Assembly: GCA_034509755.1 (NCBI GenBank) | Contig: CM067559.1 | Span: 30,432,032-30,496,031 of the forward strand | DNA length: 64,000 bases | Reading direction: 5' to 3' | Source: Anisodus tanguticus | Lineage: Eukaryota; Streptophyta; Magnoliopsida; Solanales; Solanaceae | In this document: in pieces, positions 33,125 through 45,758 of the stretch | How the letters are laid out: every line of letters starts with the position of its first letter | Position numbering within the stretch: the stretch's first letter is position 1 | Translations under genes and position numbers: made by a program | Notes under the pieces: generated by a model | Databases searched by the model: none | Seen by the model: the letters and a program-made list of their open reading frames with translations, nothing else | What the model was told of the DNA's origin: nothing

Positions 33125-36100
33125 ACTTAAGACAATATTTGTATTGTATTACTATTAGTGTTCGAAAGATGTCGGTCAAAAGTTGTGTGACCAAATCTGG
33201 ATATGAAAATGGTTTTCTGGTAGAAGAGAGTGATGATGATGAGCGTGTTCATGGTCTCACCGCTACAAAGACTGGTGGGAACAAGCGCTCACGAGAGCCT
33301 GAGGATGTCAACTGGGACAAGAGGAGAAGAGTGAAGATGTTATTCTATCTTGTAGCAGAAGGCCTATATCTGTCCCGGACAAAGGATTCGAATAATGGTG
33401 AGAAGGAAATGGACACTCGGTCTGATGAATTGACTGAAGTGAGCCAGAATCCGAAATTGGGATAAGTATTTTTCTCACTTGTCAAGAATAAGGATTAAAT
33501 GATAAGTAGTTTTTCTTACTTGTCAAGAATAAAGATTAAATTATGTCTGATTAAAAATGGATTAAAGTAAGGAGGAATATGAAAATAATTTATATTCCTT
33601 ATGCTTTAACAAATCAGAAGTTTAATCTCATCTTCTTTTCCGTTTAAAGATTGGATTTTGTAAACGACTTAAGAAGATCCGTTCTTTTAAATATAATTGT
33701 TAAAGTGTGTAAAGTATGTTCGCACATACGATGGAGAAAGATCCACTAACTGTGCGAAAACTGTTACCACTCTTAAGTAAGCGCCAAGAATTATACGGGC
33801 ACCAATCATAACGGAAGAAGTCTAAAAATTGATGACGTTGAGCACGTCATATTATTTGGCGAAGATCCTTCATAGGATGATATTGGACACTCGGTCATAC
33901 AAAGCCTCCGGGCGACTGAAGTGGGCCAAAATTCCTTTGATATGATGATATTGGACACTCAGTCATATAAAGCCTCCGGGCGACTGGAGTGGTGCCAAAA
34001 TTCATTTCATAGGAAAAGTAATGGACACCTAGTAAGGTGGGCCGAGTTTCCGTGTCCGAATGATGCGAAGGCCTAAAGAAAGGCAGTAAAGAAATTGGAC
34101 ACTCAGTCTGCCAAAGCAACTGGAGTAGGCCAGAGTATCTAGATCACAAATGATCCGGTTACGCCCTAACCACGGGCAAGAGGTTGTTCATGTGAAGCAA
34201 CGCCACCTCTAAATTAGAAGGGGCTGGAGAGGTTGTCCTCAATAGGACTTCAAGGAATGAGATCACTCTAAAAGAGGTGATACATGTTCCTAACTTGGTT
34301 AAAGGACGTTGTTGGTCAAATCTGATTTGAGACTAGTCCAACAGGTCCGTAATAACTAAGAGTGGTACAATACGTCTATAGCCAAATGAATGATATATTG
34401 TAATCCGTGCATCTATGACATCATAGATTAAGACACGTTAAATAGCAAGTCATTCAAAAGCTAACGATGTTGAGATTGTTGCCTACTGTCGACATAAACC
34501 CTCAAAATGAATGTGAGGTAGACGAAGAGGCAAAATCACCTTTCCAAATTCCGTCAAGGGAATAACGAAAGAAGCACCGCTCCTCTAGAACTTAGTCACA
34601 CCTACTTGGGTGATTAGAAGTTTATACAAAATAGAGGGGGGAGACAAGTACGTTGTGATCTTCATTGATGATGGTACAACGTATGGAATCCTTTGTTTGT
34701 TGAAAAGCAAAGATGAAGTTGTTGAAGCGGATAAGCGCTACAAAGCAGAAGTTGAATATCAACTAAGCCGACGGATTGAGAAATTCGTAGTGATAGAGGG
34801 GGAGAATGTGAAGCATCGTTCATTAAACGACTGCTCATTTCTCACTTCAGTCCAACGGTGTTAGCCAAGCGCAAAGTCGTACGCCCAAATTATGTGGGGT
34901 GGCTTGGTAAAAGTTGGAATACTGAAACATGTCAAGTTGTACCTAAGACTGTAAATTGCATATCCACTGGATCTGCAAATAACAGTAGTGTTGATCGCCT
35001 CTTGGCGTCAAATAATGCTGAATTCTTTGGAGATAACTTTCCTTGGAAAAGGAAAAAGGAGTAATTGCTCAAGGTTAACAAGAACCCGCGAGGGCCTGAC
35101 TGTCCGGAACTAGACGTTCCGTATCTTCATGACTCAAAAGTTCTTGTCTATCCGGAACTCAATATTCCGGATCCGCAGAACTCGGGGATTCTAGATGTTG
35201 AACCAAGACGGAGCAAAGAGGGGACAAAGACTTGTTCCGGTCCTTCTAGCTTGTATGGTTGAGAACGAACCATGGACAAGTAACAAATAATTGTTATCTC
35301 CAAAAGCGCCGCTTTGGAAAGAAGCTAAAGGGAGAAATAGATTCCATATATAGAACCATACGTGTGTAATAGTTAATCTTCCTCCGGAAAAAGAACCTTT
35401 GGGTTATAAAAAGTGCTCCCCCGTGAGTAGCTTCACATCCCGGGGCCATTGTAATCTTACATGGCATGGGTGTTGAAACGACCTTCCAAACCGGAGAGTT
35501 GGAAGAAGAGGATCGTAATTGGTTTGTTGAACTGTTGGGCTTCTTCCGAACTTTCATTTTGGTCCCCGAAATGTTAACATTTTGGTCCCGAAAGTCTCGA
35601 TAAAATAGAAATAATGAATCGATCACGAAACATTGACTCGAAATTAGAAAGCCAACAGTTGGAAAACCAACGGTCTTAGAGTGAAAATCATATTGAAACA
35701 AAGTCTCGATATGAAAGATATGAGTATCACAGATGACATCTTAGGAATTGGATTTCTAAGACATCTAACGGATCGGTCGATAGTTGACGAGTCTCGTTGA
35801 AGCCACCAATGGATATGAATCATAGAAGCGATTGGAATCATGGTGCACCAATAGACAAGGAGCGATATGCTCGAGGTCACGTGTAGTTCAATGTATTGTA
35901 CACACTACAATCGACACGGTATCGTCCAACAAACATGATCGATTGAACTAAGGTTCACCGATGATCTTAATACATGATCAATAGAAGGCGTTAAGTCGGA
36001 TATGACGATATCCGAATTATTCGCTTATCTACGGATTATAGTATTCTCGGATGTCCAGCGGTTACGAGAGAACACGGTGATGCAAACCGGACATCGATCC

Positions 36101-37128
36101 GAAGAACACCAAAGCCACAAGTAAATGTGTATGGTGGTTCTTGGAAAATCCTCTAAGCAAACTTGCATCGACCGATTCATGATGGTATCGGAGTTTATCG
36201 CTTTATACAAAGCATGAAAGAAGTTGAGTAACTTCACGACTCATTAGAGGACGTCCCTTATTGGGAGAAACCCGTGCCTTCAGCAGGTTCTACATCGTGG
36301 CTAGCCGGTCGGCTTTAGGAAGGACACGGATGACGGCGTCTGGACATATCTGTCACGATCCGTTGGAGACATAAGACCGTATGGCGTTGATCATCACGGG
36401 TGTCACTTCCTTATTTACTAACTAAGGGACTACCCGGAGATCAAGTGTTCGCACTTTTGTCTAGGGAATGGGCTTAAAACCCAAAATATACGAACCAATA
36501 CGGTGGAAACCCAACCTTACGAACCGGAGATCCAAGTAATTTGGTTCAATGGGAAAACTAAGTTGTAAAGGTTCGTTGATCGCTTCGGTCGAAGCATGAG
36601 CACTTCGGATAGTGATTTCGAAAAGAAACACCAAATCCAAAGCCGTTCCCGCGATAGACGTTAAGTGTTATCTGCAGTATGGTTAAAGGTTAAGTTTTCA
36701 AAACCTGTAATGATCCTCAACAGTTGAGGTTAGGTCTTTGGGAAACTTTTAATGGTTCCTAACACTTGTGAAGTTGGGTATAGCAGGATACCTTGTAGGA
36801 GACCACCTATTTAAGTGCGAGGATGGGCCGCCTCAAATTGAACGCACTTAAGAATCCAAGACGTTGTCCATGGCCAAAACGGACAAAACATTACGAAGAA
36901 GAGAGTAAGGGAATTTGTTGTGTTGGTACCGTTGTCTTGGCTTACACTAAACACCGACGGTTCAAGACATCACGTTCACCGCGCAAGTAAGTAAGTCCGA
37001 TGGTATTCAACTATGGAAGGTTCAAAGCCGAGGCTACCTCTCCTTATGCAACATCGGTCCGCTGAAATATTGCTTTGGAAATGAAAAGACACCATGTGAG
37101 TGCGCCAAAATCTCTTTCAAGAGGGGAT
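33125..37128 (+). pseudogene. Decayed copia polyprotein (element C interior)
   Basis: Three traces of a copia polyprotein are visible in order. Protease-to-linker region at about 34200-34330: GAGEVVLNRTSRNEITLKEV then IHVPNL. Integrase start at about 34590-34800: GGDKYVVIFIDDGTTYG and LLKSKDEVVEA, YKAEVEYQLSRRIEKFVVIE. RNase H at about 36165-36290: MVSEFIALYKA followed by a frame with LSNFTTHWRTSLIGRNP. Reverse transcriptase is not recognisable. Stops and indels are everywhere. Local tandem repeats occur at 33462-33546 and 33870-34140 (ttggacactcagtcatataa type units). Confidence 0.7.
33462..34140. repeat. Local tandem duplications in element C interior
   Basis: Two sets: a ~45-bp unit (cttgtcaagaataaggatta) twice at 33462-33546, and a ~75-bp unit (attggacactcggtcat, aaagcctccgggcgactg) two to three times at 33870-34140. 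Confidence 0.8.
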
Positions 37129-38501
37129 TGTTGGAAATTTGCCTTTGGCGGGAGTTGCGACCGACCAACTTTAACGGCTTAAACACTAGTGTAACGTATG
37201 TTGGAGAATCCGGTTCTTCACACATGCATGATCTACTAAGTACGTAGATAACCGTAGGGCCAAGAATCGTCAAATTTCATTGAGAAATGAAAGAGATATT
37301 GGTTCACGAAGTAAGGTGTTTGAAGCATGGAAAGTGTGGTATTGTGTGTAATTCTCCCTCATCGGTAGAGGAAGAAAGAATTGTTGTGTATATAAGATTC
37401 GAAATTGGTTTGGGGTTTGGGACCCCAAGGGGTATCCCATGTGTTTAAAGGAGGGAGGACCTAGATGTGCTTCGGTTCGAGGAAAGACCACACGCGCGCG
37501 CCGCCGCCGCCCGTCCCGTCCGTCCGGTCCGGTTCGGTTCGGTTCCGGTTCCGGTTCCGGTTCTCGGGTTCTCGGGTTCTCGGGTTCACGGGTTCACGGG
37601 TTCACGGGTTCACGGGTTCACGGGTCACGGGTTCACGGGTTCACGGGTCACGGGTCACGGTCACGGTCACGGGTTGTGGGGGCGCGTGGCCGTGGCCGTG
37701 TGGCCGTGGGCCTTTCGATATTATCTTTTTGGGCCGAGAAAACTTTGCCGAAGTACGGTTTGATCCCGAAGTTTCGGACGTACGGTTTGAACCAGAATTC
37801 TTTCGATGTCTTGTTTGGTCCCCGAAGTTTCAAGATGTACGAGTTTGGTCCCTGAAGTTTCCAGAAAATCAGAATTTCGACGGTCAAAAACAGAAATGCC
37901 AAGCACTCAATTCAGCCATTTATTTTGGCTGAATTACTCCTCCTATAATGGCCAAAACAGTTGGTCTTTCTCCCATTTATGTTGGTGACTTTACTACCTC
38001 CATAATGGCCATTATTTGGCTATTATGGAGGCAGTTTTCAGGCAGTTTTTCAGCCCCTCCTTCACCTATATAAACACCCCCTTACACCATTGTTGAGCAC
38101 ACTTGATATGCACGAAAATACACAACCAGAAAAAATCTTCTTCCTACAACTTCCAAGCATCATTTCGTTATTCAATATTCTTCACGGTAGCTCTTGAGTT
38201 TCCTTTGCTCAAGGGTTCCATTGCTGTTTTATCTTGGGAGACAAATTGTCCAGGACGTATAAAGGATACATACGGGGCAATATTGTCTTAAGGACAGAGT
38301 GTCACACTCGACTCAGCAAAAACTGTTTACATTTTTCCGCCTTCTACAAAACTGGAATTTCCAGTTTTTCTTGTGTAACACTTGTAATTTTCAGATTACT
38401 AGTTGAACTATTGAATCTTTGTTTATCCTTTCGAATACTTGTAATAGTTAAATACTTCCCGTACTGCTTTATAAAGTACCATAGAGCAAAATCTCCCAAC
38501 A
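37129..38501 (+). mobile_element. 3' LTR of copia element C
   Basis: Keeps the segment 37917-38317, including cttgggagac and acggggcaat motifs shared with the related LTRs at 38530-39666 and 39950-41012. That shows the left LTR lost it, rather than this one gaining it. The octamer array is short and irregular here (37561-37680). Confidence 0.9.
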
Positions 38502-38529
38502 GAATCTTGATAACCTGAAATAAAAAAAC

Positions 38530-39666
38530 AACTAAATCTGGATGGTTACAACGTTGTGTGTTGAGTCGAGTGATTGCACTCTGTCCTTAAGACAAGATTG
38601 CCCCGTATATATGCGTTTACGTTAGCGGGCAATAGTCTCCCAAGATAAAATAACACTTTAATCTCAACACTGCAAAGCCAATAGGTTGAGTCTGCCGAAG
38701 AAAACAAATATGAATCGACTTACTGAAGATATGGAAAAGGAAGGAAGAGTTTATGTTGTCTTTTCTATTTTGTCTCTGTGTTTATAGTGTGTCTCTGTTG
38801 TGTATATCTTGTGTATATGAGGGTCTTTGCTCACTGTTTTTCCACACTGTTTTTGCAGTGTTTTTTGTCACTGTTTTGTGGCATTTTTGTTCACTGTTTT
38901 GTGCTATTTTATGTCTGTATGTGTACTGCACAATTGAGCCAAAAACAGTTCAATATATAGCATGGAGGAGGGCTGCCCAACAGCCACAAACAATGCTGTT
39001 AATAGCCATTAGTGAGGGCTGATAATGGCCATTAGGGAGGCAGATTAATGGCAGGTTTAAGGGTTGTTCATGCCCATTGAAGAAGGGCTGATTATGGAGG
39101 AGTTAATCAGCCAAGTAATGGCTGATTAATGCCTCAAAAAACAGTTCCAACGGTAGGTAGAAAGTTTCTGCCTTCCGTCGTTCCAAATTCAACTTTTCAG
39201 AAACTTTAGGGACCAAACTGTAAATATTAAGCAATTTGGGGTCCAAAAAGATAATATCAGAAAGTCCCCACAGCCCGTGACCCGTGACCCCCGGCGGCGC
39301 GCGTGTGGGCTTAGCCTTGAACCCAAGCACATCTAGGTCATCCCTCCTTTAAATACATGGGATACCCCTTGGGGTTCCAAACCATTTACCACTTTAGAGA
39401 CTTATATAGAGAGCAATTCTTTCTTTGCCCACCGATGTGGTAGATTTGTCCCACACCATATTTTCATGCCTCAAACACCTTACTTTGTGGACCAATATCT
39501 CTTTCATTTCTCAACGAAATTTGACGATTTTTGGTCCTACGGTCATCTACTCACTTAGTAGATTATGCATGTGATAAGAGACAAAGCCTCCAACATGTGG
39601 AACACTAGTGTTTAATTCATTAAATATGGGTGGACGCACCTCCCCGCCAAAGGCAAATTTCCAACA
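38530..39666 (-). mobile_element. Truncated LTR of the element C family, inverted
   Basis: The right end reads ggcaaatttccaaca, the inverse of the LTR start. Further left are the inverses of acggggcaatcttgtc (near 38600) and cttgggagactattgccc (near 38640), matching 40655-40745. The left end lacks the expected tgttgggag, so it is truncated, and no target duplication can be seen. Confidence 0.78.
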
Positions 39667-39949
39667 AACTCTAGCCTTCATACATGTGTTGGTTGTTACA
39701 TACAAAATCACCTTAGCGCTTTCCCATTTTTTAATATTCTTGCATTTTGTAAATAAAATTATGAAAATCAAAGATTCTCTTTCGTTATCGATTTTCTTTT
39801 CTTGATTGGTTCTTTAGATCTTCTTATTGAAGAGGACATTTTAATCTTGCTTTAGAGGTCTGAATTAATGCTTATCATTCTAGGGATGAGAAATCATATT
39901 ATCTTGTATTTCTTAAATCTCTGTAGTGAGTTTTATAGATGGTGTGTTT

Positions 39950-41012
39950 TGTTGGAAATTTGTCTTTGATGGGAGTTGCGTCCACACATCTTTAATGACT
40001 TAAACACTCGGGTTCCGCATGTTGGAGTCTTTGGTTCTTCACACGTGCATAATCTACTAAGTGAGTAGATGACCGTATGGCCTAGGATCGTCAAATTTCG
40101 TTAAGAAATGAAAGAGATATTGGTCCACAAAGTAAGGTGTTTGAGGCATGAAAATATAGTGTGGGACAAATCTCCCACATCGGTGGAAAAATGAAGAATT
40201 GTTCATTTTATAAGCCTAAAAAATGAATAAGGGTTTGGGACCCCAAGGGGTAACACATGTGTTTGATGGAGGGAGAACCTAGGTGTGCTTGGGTTCAAGG
40301 CTAGGACCACACGCGCGCCACCACCACCACCGGCCCCGGGTCGGGTCGGGCTGCCAGCAACCAGAAAGTCAACAGTTTGGATGGCATTAACCATATCTAT
40401 AACATTTTTGTTCTAATTAGTAATTACAAAACGTTCCTGGCCTTGATTGTACCTTTTAACACCTCTCGGCATCCTAAACACTATAAAATGAGAACCTTAC
40501 TCTAATTTGAGGAACACAAGTCTTGAGAACAAGAGCAGTCCAGAAACAAAAGTTCTTTTTTTCCCTCTAAATTCTCACTCTTCAGCAGTCATTTCATGTT
40601 TGTTTTCTTCGTCAGAATCAACCTATTTGCTTTGTAGTGTTGATTAGTTGATGTTTTATCTTGGGAGACTATTGCCCGCTAACGTAAAAGCATATATACG
40701 GGGCAATCTTGTCTCAAAGACAGAGAGTAATCTTTCGACTCAGCCGGTGGTGTTGTGATTCTCTAATTTGTTGATGAGTGTTTCTGGTTGGATCTTGCTA
40801 TCAAAGAACTTTAACCAAGTCAGATTCTCAAGTGGACATACAAGCCACAGTTGCAGCAGTTCATGCTCTTGTATTTCTGAATATAAGATTCAGAATTGGA
40901 GTTCTAGTTCAAGATCGACAGAGATTGAAAACTCAATGTTGTAATCTTTGAAGTCTATCCTTTCGATCACTGTAGTAGTTATTTACTATTCCCGTATGAC
41001 ATTTTGCTAACA
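39950..41012 (+). mobile_element. Solo LTR of the element C family
   Basis: 1063 bp, from tgttggaaatttgtcttt to gacattttgctaaca. A perfect 5-bp target-site duplication tgttt is at 39945-39949 and 41013-41017, with no second LTR nearby: the product of recombination between two LTRs. It carries the cttgggagac ... acggggcaatcttgtc core of this family. Confidence 0.88.
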
Positions 41013-41259
41013 TGTTTATACTAGGACTATACATTGAGATTCTTTTCCCCTCATCGCTAGCCAGTTATTAATTTCACTTTCTAAACCTTACCTTCGTATT
41101 CTTATATATACATGGAAATTGCCTGACCAACTATAGCTATCTAATACTATTAGGGGTCGTTTGGTAGGAACCAAGTCATTCCTGCATATTAGAACCAAGT
41201 CAAAAATAATATGCAGTATTAGATCTAAGAAAGGCTCAGACCTGACATCTAAAAGAGTA

Positions 41260-41508
41260 TTCCTTTCGTTTTAAAAAGATTGTCTGGTTTTGAATTGACA
41301 CAAAGTTTAAGAGAGTAGAGAAAAAATTTCAATCTTGTGATCACAAATTAAGGATGTATTAAATGTACAAAAATGACATTTAATTTTGTGGTCTTAAACA
41401 TGTCATGTGGAAAGTTGAAATAAAAGAGTTGCCAAAAAAATAAAGAGGCATTCTTTTTTAAACGGACTAAAAAAGGAAAGTAAGACAATTTTTTTGAAAT
41501 GGATGGAG
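41260..41508. mobile_element. Stowaway-like MITE
   Basis: 249 bp. The left end is ttcctttcgttttaaaaaga and the reverse complement of the right end is ctccatccatttcaaaaaaa. It is flanked by TA at 41258-41259 and 41509-41510. The interior holds paired segments (aaagattgtctggtttt against its complement). Confidence 0.75.
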
Positions 41509-41510
41509 TA

Positions 41511-41960
41511 ATAAAGTAGAAGAAAACTAGTATAAAATTTAAAATCTAAATCCGAGCAGAAGCACAAAAAATGGTAGTTGATTTTCGGACAAAATTACCT
41601 AACATAACTGATTATGTTTATAGAAGTACTTTTAAATAATTGAAAAACATAACTATAATTTTTTTATAGCAGATGTACATTGATACACGCATCCCTAAAT
41701 TGTAGACACAATTCTTGTATGCACATGGATATTGTGTATATTCTATCAGTATAACTACAAGTATCAATATATATATATACATTAATACTGTATGCGCGCA
41801 CATACAATGTATATGCCATGTTTTGCTAGAAAAATTTATGTTTATCACTATATTTTATTTAGTTTTTTCACAAAAAAGGACACTAATCTCGCTGCTTGTG
41901 AAATTTTTCCTTGATTTTTTCCCATATATTTTGGGCCCAAACATTGATGGCCAAATACAT
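41511..41960. other. AT-rich stretch without a recognised gene
   Basis: TA-rich with a short (TA)n near 41768-41780. Nothing recognised before the GC-rich end of the hAT element. Confidence 0.5.
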
Positions 41961-42802
41961 GTACTTGGGTGAGATCAAGCCTGTCGAAGGGGACGGGACG
42001 GGACTTTTTTGGGGCGACGGGACAGAACGGGGGCCTAAAACAAGGGGGCCGGGATTGGGGGGACCGGGCTTAGAGGGGATTTTTAGGGGGGCTGACCCGT
42101 CCCACTATATAGGGGGACAGGGTGGGGATGGGGCGGGGCAGGTCAGAGGTCTGGGGGGTTTTTTTAAAAAAAAAATCAAACTTATAACGGCTAGTTTTTT
42201 TAAACTAATTAATTTTCAATCTATAAATACTCATTAGTTTTCAAGATTTTTGAAACAATTTCAAGTTTGTATCGTTTGCTATTGTAATGTTAGTTTTTAC
42301 TTAAAGTGTTCAATGTTATGTTAGTTTTTACTTAAAGTTTGTAATGTTTCATATTGTAATGTTATGTTAGTTTGTTTATTTCATATTAAATTTATGAAGT
42401 TGTTTCATTTTCAAGTTTCAATTTTCAAGTTTGTTTGTTTCATATTTTTTTGAACTTATAACGGCTATGTTAAGGGTTATTTTTTAAAATTTATTAGATG
42501 ATATTGAATATAGTTTCAAGTTTTTATGAAAAATTTAAAGAATTGCATTATTGTAGGAAATTTAATGAAAAGAAAAATAATCTCAAGTATTAAATAGAAC
42601 TTTCCATAAAACTTTTATTTATTCATATAACTTCAAATCTCATAAAGGTTGACTCCAAAATCTCAAATACAAGAAGATCACCTAATTTACATAGCCACCT
42701 TCTGGGAAGGATTCTGTTTCAATTAGGTCTCTAAGTTACAATAAAATCACCTAATTTAGACAATGACTTTCTAGGAAGGGTTCTGTTTCAACTAGGCATC
42801 TA

Positions 42803-45440
42803 CTAAAATTTGTACGGTTGTATGTAGAGTTTTTTCAATTTTTGTATTGCTTCCATTGGAGTCATTTCTGGAATTGACATTGTTGCTTGACGATCCATAA
42901 GTTCTATGCCGTCATCACTGATTATCTCATCCAGTTGTTCTTGTTCGTGATGAGTTAAAGTTGGTAGCCCATAGTTTCTCCTTTCTGCATTAATACAGTC
43001 TCTGAATAAGACAGAAATCTCTAAGTTGTCTTCTGCCAATGAATGAATGTGGTCTCCAAGATGAAATCTTGCCGCGCTAAAAGCTGCCTCTGAAGCTATT
43101 GATGATGCTTGAATAGCTAAGCTAGTATATCTCGAGCCATTTTTGCTAGTAATGGAAATGACTTGTCACGCTTCCTCCACCATCCCAAAAGGTCATCAAT
43201 CTCGTCGTCATCCGTAGTAGATTCAAATCCCTGTGAAATATAAGAATCAAGATCACTTTCATTTGAGTAGAATCAATACCAATATAATCATTATCTATTT
43301 CCCTATCAAATTTCCGGTTGTCTATTGTAGACTTCTTTTTTTGCGAAGGACGTAAAACTTCATTCCTTTCAAAAGATTTATACCTATCATACAATAGTTT
43401 AATACTAGTATATATGCTACATTTACATTGTTCACAAGATGAACTTTCTTCTAATTCATTAATTTCTAAATTTATATAAATTTTTGAAACAAGTCCCTTG
43501 GCGCCTCGTAATTTTAAAGATGAATCAAGTACACAAGCAATTAAATATATTTCGAGAATAGGAAAAAAATACCTTTTAAATTTCACAATCATTTCATCAA
43601 TGGCTTTCCTATGTTGTTCCATTTTTCTATACTTTTCAAATTGCTTGTAAGACCACAAATATAAAATTACATTTGTGCAATAGTAGAATAATATATACCG
43701 AAAAATTATTTTGTTGCAATATAAAAAAAAATAAAAATTATTAAGTTTCTCAATGTCATCAAAATCATGTTTTTTTAAGTGATCAACGGGCTCATAATGA
43801 TGTGCATTAAATACCATTAGAAGGGTTTTAATTTTGTTCATAGTGCAAACTTCTTTTGAAAATTTTCTAATCGGCAATTTAGCAATAACATAAGCTTTCT
43901 TAAATTCATTAATTCTAGTAGATTTATGAGCATTAAAAGATATTTACAAGAATCACGTATTTTTTGAAAACTTCCGGTAAATAAATCAAGACCATCTTTT
44001 ACAATTAAATTAAAACATGGCATGCACATCTAGTATGAAAAATATTATAATAAATAGGACAAACTCTAACTTCCAACATTTCGGCACATTTAGTCATGAA
44101 AGAAGCATTATCAAATGTCATAGTAAAAACTTTATCTAGAAAACCTAATAATTGCAAAATTTCTTGAATATTTGAACTTATATAAGAACCCATTTTTTTC
44201 TCATCTACATAATTATAACTAAGTATACATTTTTGCAAATTCCAATTATGAGCAATCCAGTATGCTATAACACATAAATAAGCATTGTCATTAACACTAT
44301 GACTTATATCAGAAGTGACAGAAACTTTACAATCTAAGTGATAAAACATGCAACGCGTATACTGACAATAATCACTTTAAAATTTAAAAACATCTGCTAT
44401 AACAGTTGATCTAGGAATTCCTTTAAAATCAGGGTTATATATAATTTGAATATAATGCACAAAATCGGGTTAGAAGGAAAACTAAAAGGTAAACCACAGA
44501 CGGAGATCATTTTAGCTAGTTCTTCGCGATCTCTATCCCTACTATAAGCAATATTTGTGACAACAGAGTTAGAAGTATTTAAAGTTTGTTGGACCATAAT
44601 AGGACATCCAACGAATTCAGTAGGAGCGCAACTAGTGGCGGCGCCGGTAGGATTCGCGCCGTCAAGGCCCGCTTCTTTTCGAGCATCAAAGTATGGCTTC
44701 TTAATACATTTTCTCAAGTGTCTATCTAAACCACCCGAACCTTCGTCAGATCCGTTTTAAAACCATTTTTTACATGTATGATAACGTGGAGTCATTTTAT
44801 CTTCATCTCAGTCATGAATTTCGATACACGACTAGTTCTAGGACGTTGCATCTTAGTCTTACCCCGAGTAGGAGGTTTAGGGGGAAGACCAACTCTAGAT
44901 CGAGATGGTGTCCAGTTGGAGGTTGGATAACGAGGCTAGTAGGTGTATTATCAAAATCTAATTCCCCTCCCTCGTCTTTTTCCACATCTTCTAATTCGTC
45001 TAAATCAAAATTACCATAAGCTATTTCTAATTCCTTATTTTCTATATTGTGATCTTCAGCACTACGTTCATTAAATATTAACATCATGAAAACCTGCGGG
45101 GGGGAGGGGATAAAAATTCCTCATTTTCTAAATTGTGATCTTCATCACTACGTTCATTAAAGATTAACATCATGAAAACCGTCAAGACCCGCTTCTTTTC
45201 GAGCACCAAAGTATGGCTTCTTAACACATTTTATCAAGTGTCTATCTAAACCACCCGACCCTCCGCCAAATCTGTGTTTAAACCATTTTTACATGTATGA
45301 CAACGTGCAGTCAATTTATCTTCATCATAAGTCATGAATTTCCATACACGGCTAGTTCTAGGACGTTGCACCTTAGTCTTACCTCGAGTAGAAAGTTTAG
45401 GGGGAAGACCAGCTCTAGATCGAGATGGTGTCCGAGTTGG
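42803..45440 (-). pseudogene. hAT transposase, C-terminal two thirds, broken
   Basis: Minus strand, read right to left. BED-finger region near 45246-45473 (SRVWKFMTYDEDKLTARCHT then CKNGL) with a second copy near 44680-44870. Core segments at 44005-44349 (VTSDISHSVNDNAYLCVIAY, TMTFDNASFMTKCAEMLEV, HTRCACHVLI) are the typical hAT region before the catalytic loop. A degenerate stretch at 43240-43990 includes FERNEVLRPSQ. The C-terminal dimerisation domain at about 43040-43200 (LGWWRKRDKSFPLLAKMARD, SSIASEAAFSAARFHLGDHI) ends in AEDNLEISVLFRDCINAERR with a stop at 42803. It has multiple frameshifts and stops. Confidence 0.85.
44661..45240 (-). repeat. Tandem duplication inside the hAT transposase gene
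   Basis: Bases 44661-45110 (gtcaaggcccgcttcttttc ... catcatgaaaac) are repeated from 45180 (gtcaagacccgcttcttttc) to 45445 and, after the copia insertion, from 50521 to about 50700. The duplication spans the BED finger and the acidic leader. The copies have since diverged by several per cent. Confidence 0.88.
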
Positions 45441-45445
45441 AGCTT

Positions 45446-45758
45446 TGAAAGAAATACCCTTGATTATTTTCATTAATTGAAAGAGTATTTATACAAGTTA
45501 CATATTTTCATAATAGGAGAATCATATTCCTATTCTATTCCTAAAACCTTATTCTACTTGGATACTAAATATACAATTATGGTAATACAAATATTATGGT
45601 AAGTGTACAAGACTAATTACACTATAATATCATCTAAACTAGGAGACTACAATGTTACTTAATTAATTACACCATACACAGTTTAGAGGAGGAATCTGAG
45701 AGCAACAATATACATAATATACACATGTATATCATGTGTATATTATGTACATTTAACA
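45446..45758 (-). mobile_element. 3' LTR of copia element D
   Basis: Contains a tatttataca box and the palindrome-rich acacatgtatatcatgtgta. The polyprotein stop codon lies at 45753-45755, inside the LTR. Confidence 0.93.

Larger units (their letters stand above)
32092..38501 (+). mobile_element. Degenerate Ty1/copia element C with unequal LTRs
   Basis: LTRs at 32092-33124 (1033 bp) and 37129-38501 (1373 bp) share TGTTGGAAATTTG...CTCCCAACA ends. A perfect 5-bp target-site duplication, gaatc, flanks the element (32087-32091 and 38502-38506). The polypurine tract caagaggggat precedes the 3' LTR. The 4-kb interior keeps faint copia protease, integrase and RNase H traces in the plus direction. 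The LTR length difference comes from a 401-bp deletion and an octamer expansion in the left LTR. Confidence 0.92.
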
